DNA from: Micromonospora ferruginea
GTDB taxonomy: Bacteria; Actinomycetota; Actinomycetes; Mycobacteriales; Micromonosporaceae
NCBI RefSeq assembly: GCF_013694245.2
Contig: NZ_CP059322.2
Location: 5,463,001-5,527,000 of the forward strand
Length of the DNA: 64,000 bases
Reading direction: 5' to 3'
Part shown: one piece after another, positions 8,622 to 15,663 of the stretch
Numbering within the stretch: the stretch's first letter is position 1
Layout of the letters: every line of letters starts with the position of its first letter
The notes under the pieces: model-generated
What the model was told of the DNA's origin: nothing
Database searches by the model: none
Seen by the model: the letters and a program-made list of their open reading frames with translations, nothing else
Program-made: the position numbers and the translations under genes

Positions 8622-9068
8622 ATGAAGATCATCCTCACTCAGGAGGTGTCCGGCCTCGGCTCTCCGGGCGACATCGTCGAGGTCAAGGACGGCTTCGGCC
8701 GTAACTACCTGCTGCCGCAGGGCTTCGCGATCGCCTGGACCAAGGGCGCCGAGAAGCAGGTCACGGTCATCAAGCGGGCCCGCTCGGCCCGCGAGGTCCG
8801 CGACCTCGGCCACGCCAACGAGATCAAGGGCCAGCTCGAGGGCCTGAAGGTCAACCTGAAGGCCCGCGCCGGCGACGGCGGGCGGCTCTTCGGTTCGGTC
8901 ACCCCGGCCGAGATCGTCGACGCCGTCAAGGCGGCCGGCGGCCCGAGCCTGGACCGTCGCCGGCTGGAGACGCCCGGCCACATCAAGTCGCTCGGCGCCT
9001 ACCCGGTCAGCATCCGGCTGCACCCCGAGGTGACCGCCAAGTTTGACCTGAACGTGGTCAAGGGCTGA
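8622..9068 (+). CDS. rplI: 50S ribosomal protein bL9
   Basis: A 148-residue bL9. The N-terminal rRNA-binding domain has MKIILTQEVSGLGSPGDIVE and VKDGFGRNYLLPQGFA; a long connecting helix follows at about 42-75, then the C-terminal domain with RLFGSVTPAEIVDAV and ending in FDLNVVKG. GGGGAGG lies 6 nt before the ATG. It is the last gene of the operon, 14 bp after rpsR, and is followed by a strong terminator. Confidence 0.97.
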   Translation: MKIILTQEVSGLGSPGDIVEVKDGFGRNYLLPQGFAIAWTKGAEKQVTVIKRARSAREVRDLGHANEIKGQLEGLKVNLKARAGDGGRLFGSVTPAEIVDAVKAAGGPSLDRRRLETPGHIKSLGAYPVSIRLHPEVTAKFDLNVVKG

Positions 9069-9085
9069 CACCCACCGCACGACGC

Positions 9086-9121
9086 AAGGGGCCCGCACCG
9101 GTTGTCCGGTGCGGGCCCCTT
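9086..9121. terminator. Terminator of the rpsF-rplI operon, likely bidirectional
   Basis: Perfect 16-bp stem (AAGGGGCCCGCACCGG and its complement) with loop TTGT, placed between the convergent stops of rplI and the minus-strand membrane protein gene. The outer AAGGGGCCC resembles the core of the dispersed repeats described elsewhere in this window. Confidence 0.8.
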
Positions 9122-9134
9122 CCGCATGCCCGCC

Positions 9135-10646
9135 TCAGCCGATCGCCTGCCCGGTCACCGCGCTGATCACCACCGTGGACAGGCCACCACCCACCACGGC
9201 CGCCGCCAACGCCACCGTCGCCGACCGCCAGGTCGTCCCGACCTGACGCAGCAGCACCGCCACCACGAGGCTGCTCACCAGCGCCAGCCCGAACCGCGGC
9301 GCCGCCGCCGACAACGACGCGAACGCGTGCGCCCGCGGCGAGTCACAACCGCCGCCGCTGATGTCGGTCACGCACCCCGGTGGCGCCTGCCCGTCCAGGA
9401 ACACCAGGCCCAGGAAGAGCAGCACCGCCGGCACCAGGTAGCAGGCCGCCGTGTAGACCAACGGTCGCAGCGGACCACCCGGATCCGGGTCCAGCAGGTC
9501 GTCCTCCAGCCGCCGGCCCCACGAGCCGCCGCCGATGGTGTCCATCCCCCGCCGCAACGCGGACCCACCCGCCCCGACCGGCTCCACCGGCCGGCGACGG
9601 GGCGCGGCCCGCGGGCGCGGCGACGGGTACGCGACCATCGGCGAGCGCGGCGCCGAGGTCGGCGTCTCCATCCAGCGCGGATCGTCGCCCGCCAGGCGGG
9701 TGCCCGACCAGAACTCCTCGGCCCGCTCCGGCGACGCCCAACCCTCCCGGACCGGCGGCGCCGTACGGTCCCACGGGTCGACCGCCGGGTAGCGGTCGCC
9801 GGTGTCCCGCACCCGGTCGAGGTGACCGGTGTCGGTGAACCGGTCCCACTGGCCGGTGTGCTCGGTGCGGTCCCACCGGTCCTCCGGCCGCTCCCACCGG
9901 TCCCCGGAGGCCGGCCGACCCCACGCGTGCACGCCCGAGGCGTCCCACGGGTCGACCGCCGGCGGCTGCTCCACCGGCGCCGGCTCGGCGGCCCGGCCCC
10001 GCTCCCACGGGTCGACCGCCGGGGGCGGCCAGGAGGAACCCGACGTCGACCGCCGGCTGCGGCGGGTCGGCCGCTCGGCCTCCCACCCACCGGGATCAGC
10101 AGCCGGTCTCACTTCCTCCGGCAGCCCCGACCAGGTCACCTCCGGCCTGCGGGTGGCCGCCCGGCGGGGCCGGCTCCGCGGGACCGAGCCGGACACCGGG
10201 TCTTCCTCGCCCTCGGCCCGCCGGCTCCCGACGTACCCCCGCTCCTGCGGGACGTCGAGCGTCCACTCGGCGGTGTGGTCCGACACCGGCGCGGCGCCGA
10301 TGGCCCGCAGCTCACGCCGGCCGCCGTCCTGCCGCCACCCGGCGTCGGCGCGCCAACCACCACCCGAGGACGGCGACTCGACCTCGTCGCCGGCGTCGTC
10401 GTCCGGAGCGGCGTGCCGGCCACCACCGTCGGCCCGGCTGATCCCCGACTCGACCGCCCACCGCGGAAGGTACGCGTCCACCGGCTCGTCCTGGCCACGC
10501 TCGATCGCCCGCCGCCGGCTCGGAGTGCGGTGGCGCTCCGGCGCGTACCTGTCGACCTCGCGCGGACCGCCGGAGGTGTCCCAGGAACCGCTCGGCCGGC
10601 GCTCGCGCGGGGTGTCCTCCCCGCTTGCCCAGTCCCGGTGTCTCAC
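9135..10646 (-). CDS. Membrane protein with long Trp/Arg-rich disordered N-terminal region
   Basis: Not assigned to a known family. From the GTG at 10646 it has 503 residues; an alternative start at 10736 adds 30. The first 350 or so are low-complexity and rich in Arg, Trp, Asp, Pro and Gly, with recurring AVDPWD/E and DRWxR units. The C-terminal 140 residues hold three to four membrane segments, the first around LVPAVLLFLGLVFLD, separated by a loop with two Cys (PPGCVTDISGGGCDSP). The chosen start is plausible because coding character is poor upstream, but the ribosome site is weak. It faces the rpsF operon and is divergent from dnaB; a role cannot be inferred. Confidence 0.7.
   Translation of the reverse strand: MRHRDWASGEDTPRERRPSGSWDTSGGPREVDRYAPERHRTPSRRRAIERGQDEPVDAYLPRWAVESGISRADGGGRHAAPDDDAGDEVESPSSGGGWRADAGWRQDGGRRELRAIGAAPVSDHTAEWTLDVPQERGYVGSRRAEGEEDPVSGSVPRSRPRRAATRRPEVTWSGLPEEVRPAADPGGWEAERPTRRSRRSTSGSSWPPPAVDPWERGRAAEPAPVEQPPAVDPWDASGVHAWGRPASGDRWERPEDRWDRTEHTGQWDRFTDTGHLDRVRDTGDRYPAVDPWDRTAPPVREGWASPERAEEFWSGTRLAGDDPRWMETPTSAPRSPMVAYPSPRPRAAPRRRPVEPVGAGGSALRRGMDTIGGGSWGRRLEDDLLDPDPGGPLRPLVYTAACYLVPAVLLFLGLVFLDGQAPPGCVTDISGGGCDSPRAHAFASLSAAAPRFGLALVSSLVVAVLLRQVGTTWRSATVALAAAVVGGGLSTVVISAVTGQAIG
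9769..10022 (-). repeat. Three copies of an exact 20-bp repeat inside a coding region
   Basis: TCCCACGGGTCGACCGCCGG (plus strand) occurs at 9769-9788, 9943-9962 and 10003-10022. On the coding strand it encodes the PAVDPW units of the disordered region. Internal duplication rather than an independent element. Confidence 0.8.
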
Positions 10647-10754
10647 GGCCGGAGCGTGACCCTTCTCAACCCGAAAGTGCAATCCGCTGTCCAGGTGCAG
10701 CCGTTCGCAGCGATAGTACGGGACGAACGGCGACAAGGCTCGACCTGAAATCTT

Positions 10755-10872
10755 CCGTCCACAGGGTGGGGATGGGAAAAGCCCAGGTCAGGAGCGATAG
10801 GCCCGGAATTCCCCATCACTTTTCCACACCCTGTGCACACCCTGCGCACATGCCGGCGCCCCTGCGTCCACA
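10755..10872 (+). promoter_or_regulatory. Cluster of three DnaA-box-like sites upstream of dnaB
   Basis: The 392 bases between the divergent membrane protein gene and dnaB hold no gene. CCGTCCACA (10755-10763), TTTTCCACA (10820-10828) and GCGTCCACA (10864-10872) resemble the actinobacterial DnaA box TTGTCCACA, all in the same orientation and 44-65 bp apart. They may link dnaB expression to DnaA. Each is one or two bases off consensus. Confidence 0.35.
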
Positions 10873-11038
10873 GGTTGTCCCGAGGCTCGTCCACCGACTG
10901 TGTTGGTGGCTGACCTCGGGATCCGTATCGTGGCCAGCGACCGCCGGGCGATGACCCCCGATCGACCGGAGGGTCGGCGGAAGTTGTCATACCCCGGCGA
11001 TAGAGCTGGACTCGATCCGACGCAGCAAGGGGGGACCC

Positions 11039-12442
11039 GTGTCGGTCACCGACGAGACGCGCGCGGAACGGCCCGGGGGACAACCGTCCGAGCCGCCGCG
11101 CCGGGACGCGTCCTTCGAGAAGACCCCGCCCCAGGACGTCGCCGCCGAGCAGTGCGTCCTCGGCGGCATGCTGCTCTCCAAGGACGCCATCGCGGACGTC
11201 GTGGAGATCCTCAAGACCAACGACTTCTACCGCCCGGTGCACGCCACCATCTTCGACGCGATCCTCGACATCTACGGTCGCGGCGAACCCGCCGACCCGA
11301 TCACCGTGGCGGCGGCGCTCGCCGACTCCGGCGACCTCGCCCGGATCGGCGGCGCTCCCTACCTGCACACCCTGATCGCGAGCGTGCCCACCGCGGCCAA
11401 CGCCGCCTACTACGCCCGCATCGTCGGCGAGCGGGCCGTGCTCCGCCGGCTGGTCGAGGCCGGCACCCGGATCGTGCAGCTCGGCTACGGCACCGGCCCG
11501 AGCGGCAGCCGGGACGTGGACGACATCGTCGACCTCGCCCAGCAGGCCGTCTACGAGATCACCGAGAAGCGGGTCAGCGAGGACTTCGCGATCCTCGCCG
11601 ACATGCTCCAGCCGACGCTGGACGAGATCGAGGCGGTCGGCGCCCAGGGTGGCGTGATGACCGGCGTGCCGACCGGCTTCACCGACCTCGACCGGCTGCT
11701 CAACGGCCTGCACGCGGGCCAATTGATCATCGTGGCCGGGCGGCCCGGTTTGGGAAAATCGACCGCCTCAATGGACTTCGCCCGAAATGCGGCTATTCGC
11801 GCCAACCAGGCGGCGGCCATCTTCTCGCTGGAGATGAGCAAGGTCGAGATCGTCATGCGACTCCTCTCGGCCGAGGCCCGCGTACCGCTGCACATTCTTC
11901 GCAGCGGACAGCTCTCCGACGACGACTGGACCAAGCTGGCCCGCTGCATGGGCGAGATCAGCGAGGCGCCGCTCTTCGTCGACGACACCCCGAGCATGAA
12001 CCTGATGGAGATCCGGGCGAAGGCACGTCGGCTGAAGCAGAAGCACGACCTGAAGCTGATCGTCGTCGACTATCTCCAGCTCATGACGTCACCGAAGCGC
12101 ACCGAGAGCCGGCAGCAGGAGGTCGCGGACCTGTCCCGTGGCCTGAAGCTGCTGGCCAAGGAGGTCGAGTGCCCGGTGATCGCGGTCAGCCAGCTAAACC
12201 GTGGCCCCGAGCAGCGTACCGACAAGCGTCCCCAGTTGTCCGATCTGCGGGAATCGGGATCTATTGAGCAGGATGCTGACGTTGTTATTCTTTTGCACCG
12301 CGACGACTACTACGACAAGGAGTCGCCGCGAGCCGGGGAGGCGGACTTCATTGTTGCCAAGCACAGAAATGGTCCGACCGACACGGTGACGGTTGCGGCC
12401 CAGCTACACCTGTCGCGTTTCGTGGACATGGCCATCGTCTGA
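11039..12442 (+). CDS. dnaB: Replicative DNA helicase DnaB
   Basis: A 467-residue hexameric helicase that unwinds DNA ahead of the replisome. The N-terminal helical domain spans about residues 30-135 (PPQDVAAEQCVLGGML is typical). A linker helix follows, then a RecA-like domain with Walker A GRPGLGKST at 234-242, Walker B LIVVDYLQLM, and the C-terminal LSDLRESGSIEQDADVVIL signature. No intein interrupts it, unlike some actinobacterial dnaB genes. The GTG start has AAGGGGGGA about 4-12 nt upstream. Convergent with the DinB-like gene, only 6 bp from its stop. Confidence 0.97.
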   Translation: MSVTDETRAERPGGQPSEPPRRDASFEKTPPQDVAAEQCVLGGMLLSKDAIADVVEILKTNDFYRPVHATIFDAILDIYGRGEPADPITVAAALADSGDLARIGGAPYLHTLIASVPTAANAAYYARIVGERAVLRRLVEAGTRIVQLGYGTGPSGSRDVDDIVDLAQQAVYEITEKRVSEDFAILADMLQPTLDEIEAVGAQGGVMTGVPTGFTDLDRLLNGLHAGQLIIVAGRPGLGKSTASMDFARNAAIRANQAAAIFSLEMSKVEIVMRLLSAEARVPLHILRSGQLSDDDWTKLARCMGEISEAPLFVDDTPSMNLMEIRAKARRLKQKHDLKLIVVDYLQLMTSPKRTESRQQEVADLSRGLKLLAKEVECPVIAVSQLNRGPEQRTDKRPQLSDLRESGSIEQDADVVILLHRDDYYDKESPRAGEADFIVAKHRNGPTDTVTVAAQLHLSRFVDMAIV

Positions 12443-12448
12443 GCCCGG

Positions 12449-13132
12449 TCAGCCGAGCAGGGGGAACCAGCCCGCCGCCTCGCCCAGCTCGAACCGGTCC
12501 CGGTCGGTCAGCGGCACCCGCCCGGTGGCCTTGAGCAGATACTCGTGGTCGTCCCAGCCGGCCGGGCATACCGCCTCGTCGGGCAGCAGCCCGTCCATCG
12601 TGGTCACCGCCACCCGCGTCGGGTCCGCCGCCGGCAGCGGCGCGTCCGGCAGGTCCACCACCAGGTCGAGGTGGTGCACGACCGCCTCGGTGGTCAGGGT
12701 GGCGAGAAAATCGGGTACGCGCAGCACGTGCCCCTGCGTGGTCACGCATCCGTCCGGGTCGGCTGCGGCGGCGGCGCGGGCGGCGGCCGGGGCGGTGTCG
12801 GACCAGATCCGGACCACGCCGGTGGGACGGTCGAAGGCGGCGGCCGAGCGGCGGGCCCACCACGCGTGTTTCGCGTCGGCCCCGTCGTCGCCGCCGGGGG
12901 TGAACGCCCGCCAGTAGCTGACGTCGTCCACGTCGGCCGGGCCGGGTGCCGGGCTGGCCAGCGCCACGAGCGCGCGTTGGGCGTCGCAGAGCACGTGGAA
13001 GAGCAGGTCGGCGACGAGCCAGCCCCGGCAGCGGGTCTGTCGTTGCAGGCCGGCGTCGTCCAGTGGGCTGACGGCGGCGGTGATGCCGGTGTACGCCTGG
13101 GCCAGCGCCTCGTGCTGCCGGATCGGGCTCAT
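12449..13132 (-). CDS. DinB-like / mycothiol-dependent maleylpyruvate isomerase-type protein
   Basis: A 227-residue protein of the DinB-fold family with the maleylpyruvate isomerase N-terminal pattern: a first helix with AYTGITAAVSPLDDAGLQ, the RCRGWLVADLLFHVLCDAQRAL segment that supplies a metal-binding His, and TEAVVHHLDLVVDLPDAP with further His ligands. Such proteins in actinobacteria are metal-dependent thiol transferases or hydrolases that often use mycothiol. The specific substrate is unknown. The ATG at 13132 was taken as start since MSPIRQHEALAQ begins the first conserved helix; the frame extends 12 codons further upstream. Confidence 0.75.
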   Translation of the reverse strand: MSPIRQHEALAQAYTGITAAVSPLDDAGLQRQTRCRGWLVADLLFHVLCDAQRALVALASPAPGPADVDDVSYWRAFTPGGDDGADAKHAWWARRSAAAFDRPTGVVRIWSDTAPAAARAAAAADPDGCVTTQGHVLRVPDFLATLTTEAVVHHLDLVVDLPDAPLPAADPTRVAVTTMDGLLPDEAVCPAGWDDHEYLLKATGRVPLTDRDRFELGEAAGWFPLLG

Positions 13133-13168
13133 GGGGTGCAGCCTGCCACGGCACGCGCCGGTCGGCAC

Positions 13169-13224
13169 GGTTAGGAGGGGGCCCCTGCTATCGCCCAGGC
13201 GTTAACAAGGGCCCCCTCCTTACC
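13169..13224. repeat. Dispersed GGGGCCCC hairpin element, copy 1
   Basis: Inverted repeat with 19-bp arms matching at 17 positions (GGTTAGGAGGGGGCCCCTG at 13169-13187; its near-complement at 13206-13224) and an 18-nt loop. The right part, GTTAACAAGGGCCCCC (13201-13216), is shared with the copies near 31.5 and 57.5 kb. It lies 4 bp past the stop of the zinc-ribbon gene and may act as its terminator. Confidence 0.8.
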
Positions 13225-13228
13225 TTGC

Positions 13229-13613
13229 TCAGTCGAAGAGCTCGCCGAGGAAGCCGTGCTTCTTCTTCCGGCGGTAGTGGCCGTGGTAGCCGTAGTGCTG
13301 CTGTTGCCCGTGGCCGTACGCGGGCTGCGCATAGCCGTGGCCGGGCGGCGGAGGGGCGGGGGACGGTGCCGTAACCGGGCTGGTGCGGGGCGGCGGCGGG
13401 CGGCGGCGGGGGCGGGTAGCCGGCCCCGGCGGAGGCGGCCTGCGGGGCGCCGCCACCGTGCTGCCGGTTCCAGTTCGCCTCGGCGTCGAACAGCTTCTCG
13501 AGTTCGCCCCGGTCGAGGAAGATGCCGCGGCATTCGCCGCACTGGTCGATGATTACTCCACTGCGCTCGTACTGGCGCATCTCGGCACGGCATTTGGGAC
13601 AGATGAGCTGCAT
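13229..13613 (-). pseudogene. TFIIB-type zinc-ribbon protein, apparently frameshifted
   Basis: Starting at ATG 13613, the protein opens with CPKCRAEM and CGECRGIFLDRGELEKLFDAE, a zf-TFIIB zinc ribbon with four Cys ligands, and then a Pro-rich stretch. In this frame the C-terminus degenerates into Arg-rich sequence and runs to 13188. A second frame carries a family-like ending (YGHGQQQHYGYHGHYRRKK, then GFLGELFD) and stops at 13229. Removing one G from the five-G run at 13358-13362 joins the two into a continuous product of about 127 residues. The change may be a sequencing error or a real mutation. Function of the family is unknown. Confidence 0.65.
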
Positions 13614-13636
13614 GCCATCGACGGTACCGGGTGATT

Positions 13637-14269
13637 TCACGCGATGGCGGTCAGCGCCTGCGTCACCTCGTCGTCGGAGACCTCGTGGAAGTCGTCGTAG
13701 TAGGCGCCGACGGCGGCGAAGTCGGGTGGAAGTTGGCAGCTCACCACCGTGTCGGCGGTGGCGGCGAGCATGTCGTACGCCTGCGGGGAGCCGACCGGGA
13801 CGGCGACGAGCACGCGGGCGGCGCCGAGGTGGCGGGCGACCTGGACGGCGGCGCGGGCGGTGGCGCCGGTGGCGAGTCCGTCGTCGACGACGACGGCGGT
13901 GCGGTTGGTCAGGTCCAGCGGCGGCCGGTCGCCGCGGTAGCGCTGTTCGCGTCGGTCCAGTTCGGCCTGTTCACGTCGGCGGACCTGGGCGCGGTCGTTC
14001 TCGCTGATCCGGCCGGCGACCGCCTCGTTGAGGACCTGAACGCCGCCGGGGCCGAGCGCCCCGTACGCCACCTCGGGCGCCCAGGGCACGCCGAGCTTGC
14101 GGACGACCAGCACGTCGAGGGGGGCGTTGAGGCGGTCGGCGATCACCCGGGCCACGGGTACGCCGCCGCGGACCAGGCCGAGGACGATGACGTCGGGCCG
14201 ACCGGCGAGGTCGGTGAGGCGCTCGGCGAGGTCCCGTCCCGCCTCGGCCCGGTCGCGGTAGGTGGTCAT
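13637..14269 (-). CDS. Phosphoribosyltransferase domain protein
   Basis: A 210-residue type I phosphoribosyltransferase-fold protein. The PRPP-binding motif appears as AVVVDDGLATGATARAA at about 120-136, preceded by VIVLGLVRGGVPVA and VRKLGVPWAPEVAYGA. Members of this family are often annotated as putative phosphoribosyltransferases and their substrate is generally not known. The ATG overlaps the stop of the preceding membrane protein by 4 bp (ATGA), so the genes are coupled. Next downstream is the zinc-ribbon gene, 23 bp away. Confidence 0.85.
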   Translation of the reverse strand: MTTYRDRAEAGRDLAERLTDLAGRPDVIVLGLVRGGVPVARVIADRLNAPLDVLVVRKLGVPWAPEVAYGALGPGGVQVLNEAVAGRISENDRAQVRRREQAELDRREQRYRGDRPPLDLTNRTAVVVDDGLATGATARAAVQVARHLGAARVLVAVPVGSPQAYDMLAATADTVVSCQLPPDFAAVGAYYDDFHEVSDDEVTQALTAIA

Positions 14270-15609
14270 GTCTCAGGTGTACGCCTTTCGACCGGATCGT
14301 GCCGGGTGGTTGCCGGGAATGCCGTTCGGCCGGTGTCCCGGATCCGGGTTTCGGCGAGCGCCAGCGCCGGGGCGAGCACGAGCAGGGCGATCGGGTAGAG
14401 CAGGTAGCCGAAGCGGGTGGAGGGCATCAGCAGGATCGCGGCGAGCAGCCCGTACCCGCAGACGGCCGCGGTGGTCGCGGCGGTGCGGGGCGGGCGGCGC
14501 AGCAGCCGGACGGCGATCGCCAGGCCGACCGCGACGAGCAGCGCGGCGGCGACCACCCGGCCGGCGGGGAGCGTCTCGGCGATCAGGTGACCGGGGAACG
14601 GGGACTGGGCGGGGCTGGTGACCAGGCCGTGGCCGAGCGGGAAGCGCAGCACGTTCTCGACCAGGGCGTCGGAGTCGACGAGCAGCACCGGGACGAGGGC
14701 GAGGACGGGCAGGCCGAGAGCGCCGAGCGCGGTGCGGGCGCCGGCCCGTCGGGTGGCGGCCCAGCAGATCAGCACGACCGCGATCGGCAGCGCGAAGAGT
14801 TTCAGGGCGCCCGCGGCGCCGACCGCGAGGCCCGCGCGGCCGGGCCGGCCGGCGGCGGCGAGGGCGAGCGCGAGCAGGCAGAGCGCGAGTACGGGAAGGT
14901 CGTCGCCGCCGGTGGCGAGCGTGAGCGCGCAGACGGGCAGGACGGTGGCGGCCTGGACGGCGCGCAGCAGCGCGGCGGCGCGGCGGGGTGTTCCCGGGCC
15001 GGTGGCGGGTGGACGCAGCGTGGCGACCAGGGCGACGAGGGCGAGCGCGGTGGCGACGGCGAACCAGACGCGGGCGTCGGTCCACCAGGCGTCGGTCGCG
15101 GCCCGGGGCAGCCCGAACAGCGCCATGCCGGGTTGGTAGGGCGTGTAGCCGAGGAGTTGCTCGCCGGGTGGCAGGGCGGCGATCGCGTCGGGTCCGAGGT
15201 AGGGGGTGCCGTGCTCGGCGAGGCGGGTGCCGGCGTGTTCGACCACGAGCACCTCCTCCTGCGCCCGGTCGGTGCGTCCGGCGGCCCGCTGGATGCTCTG
15301 CGTGACGACCGGCAGCAGCGCGGTGGTGGCCCAGGTGAGCCCGGTGACCGTCCACCGGGCGGGCAGTCCGGCCAGGCGGGTGCCGGGGTCGCGGCGGCGG
15401 GCGAGGAGCTGGAGGGTCACGGCGAGCGTGGCGAGCGCGTACCCGACGGTGGCGACCGTGCCCCAGGCGCGGTGCGGTGGCAGCGTGGAGGTGGCGGCGG
15501 TGACCGCGGCGAAGACGGTGGCGGCGCCGTAGAGGGCCAGGTCGAGGGCGAGGCCGCCGGCGGCGCCGTCGAGCGTCGACCAGCGGCGGGTGGTGGGGCT
15601 GGCGGTCAC
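14266..15609 (-). CDS. Polytopic membrane glycosyltransferase, GT87/DUF2029-like
   Basis: A 447-residue protein with about ten hydrophobic segments. The first large periplasmic loop contains AEHGTPYLGP and LLGYTPYQPGMALFG, matching the first-loop pattern of GT-C mannosyltransferases (compare HPVEYPVL in the gene at 2.4 kb). The tail is short and cytoplasmic. It is preceded by the GGDEF-EAL gene (54 bp gap) and overlaps the phosphoribosyltransferase gene. A lipid-linked sugar donor is likely by family; the acceptor is not known. Confidence 0.75.
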   Translation of the reverse strand: MTASPTTRRWSTLDGAAGGLALDLALYGAATVFAAVTAATSTLPPHRAWGTVATVGYALATLAVTLQLLARRRDPGTRLAGLPARWTVTGLTWATTALLPVVTQSIQRAAGRTDRAQEEVLVVEHAGTRLAEHGTPYLGPDAIAALPPGEQLLGYTPYQPGMALFGLPRAATDAWWTDARVWFAVATALALVALVATLRPPATGPGTPRRAAALLRAVQAATVLPVCALTLATGGDDLPVLALCLLALALAAAGRPGRAGLAVGAAGALKLFALPIAVVLICWAATRRAGARTALGALGLPVLALVPVLLVDSDALVENVLRFPLGHGLVTSPAQSPFPGHLIAETLPAGRVVAAALLVAVGLAIAVRLLRRPPRTAATTAAVCGYGLLAAILLMPSTRFGYLLYPIALLVLAPALALAETRIRDTGRTAFPATTRHDPVERRTPET

Positions 15610-15663
15610 GCGGGCCAGTCTGGCAGACCGCGGGTGTCCTCCGGCCGGGTCGGTGCCGGGTGG

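Noticed and set aside
9769..10022. CRISPR-like repeats
   Set aside because: Three 20-bp copies at irregular spacing encode a protein repeat; no leader or cas gene.
10755..10872. Origin of replication
   Set aside because: Only three degenerate DnaA-like boxes and no dnaA, dnaN or AT-rich unwinding region. The ribosomal/dnaB block often lies near the origin but the origin itself is not seen.
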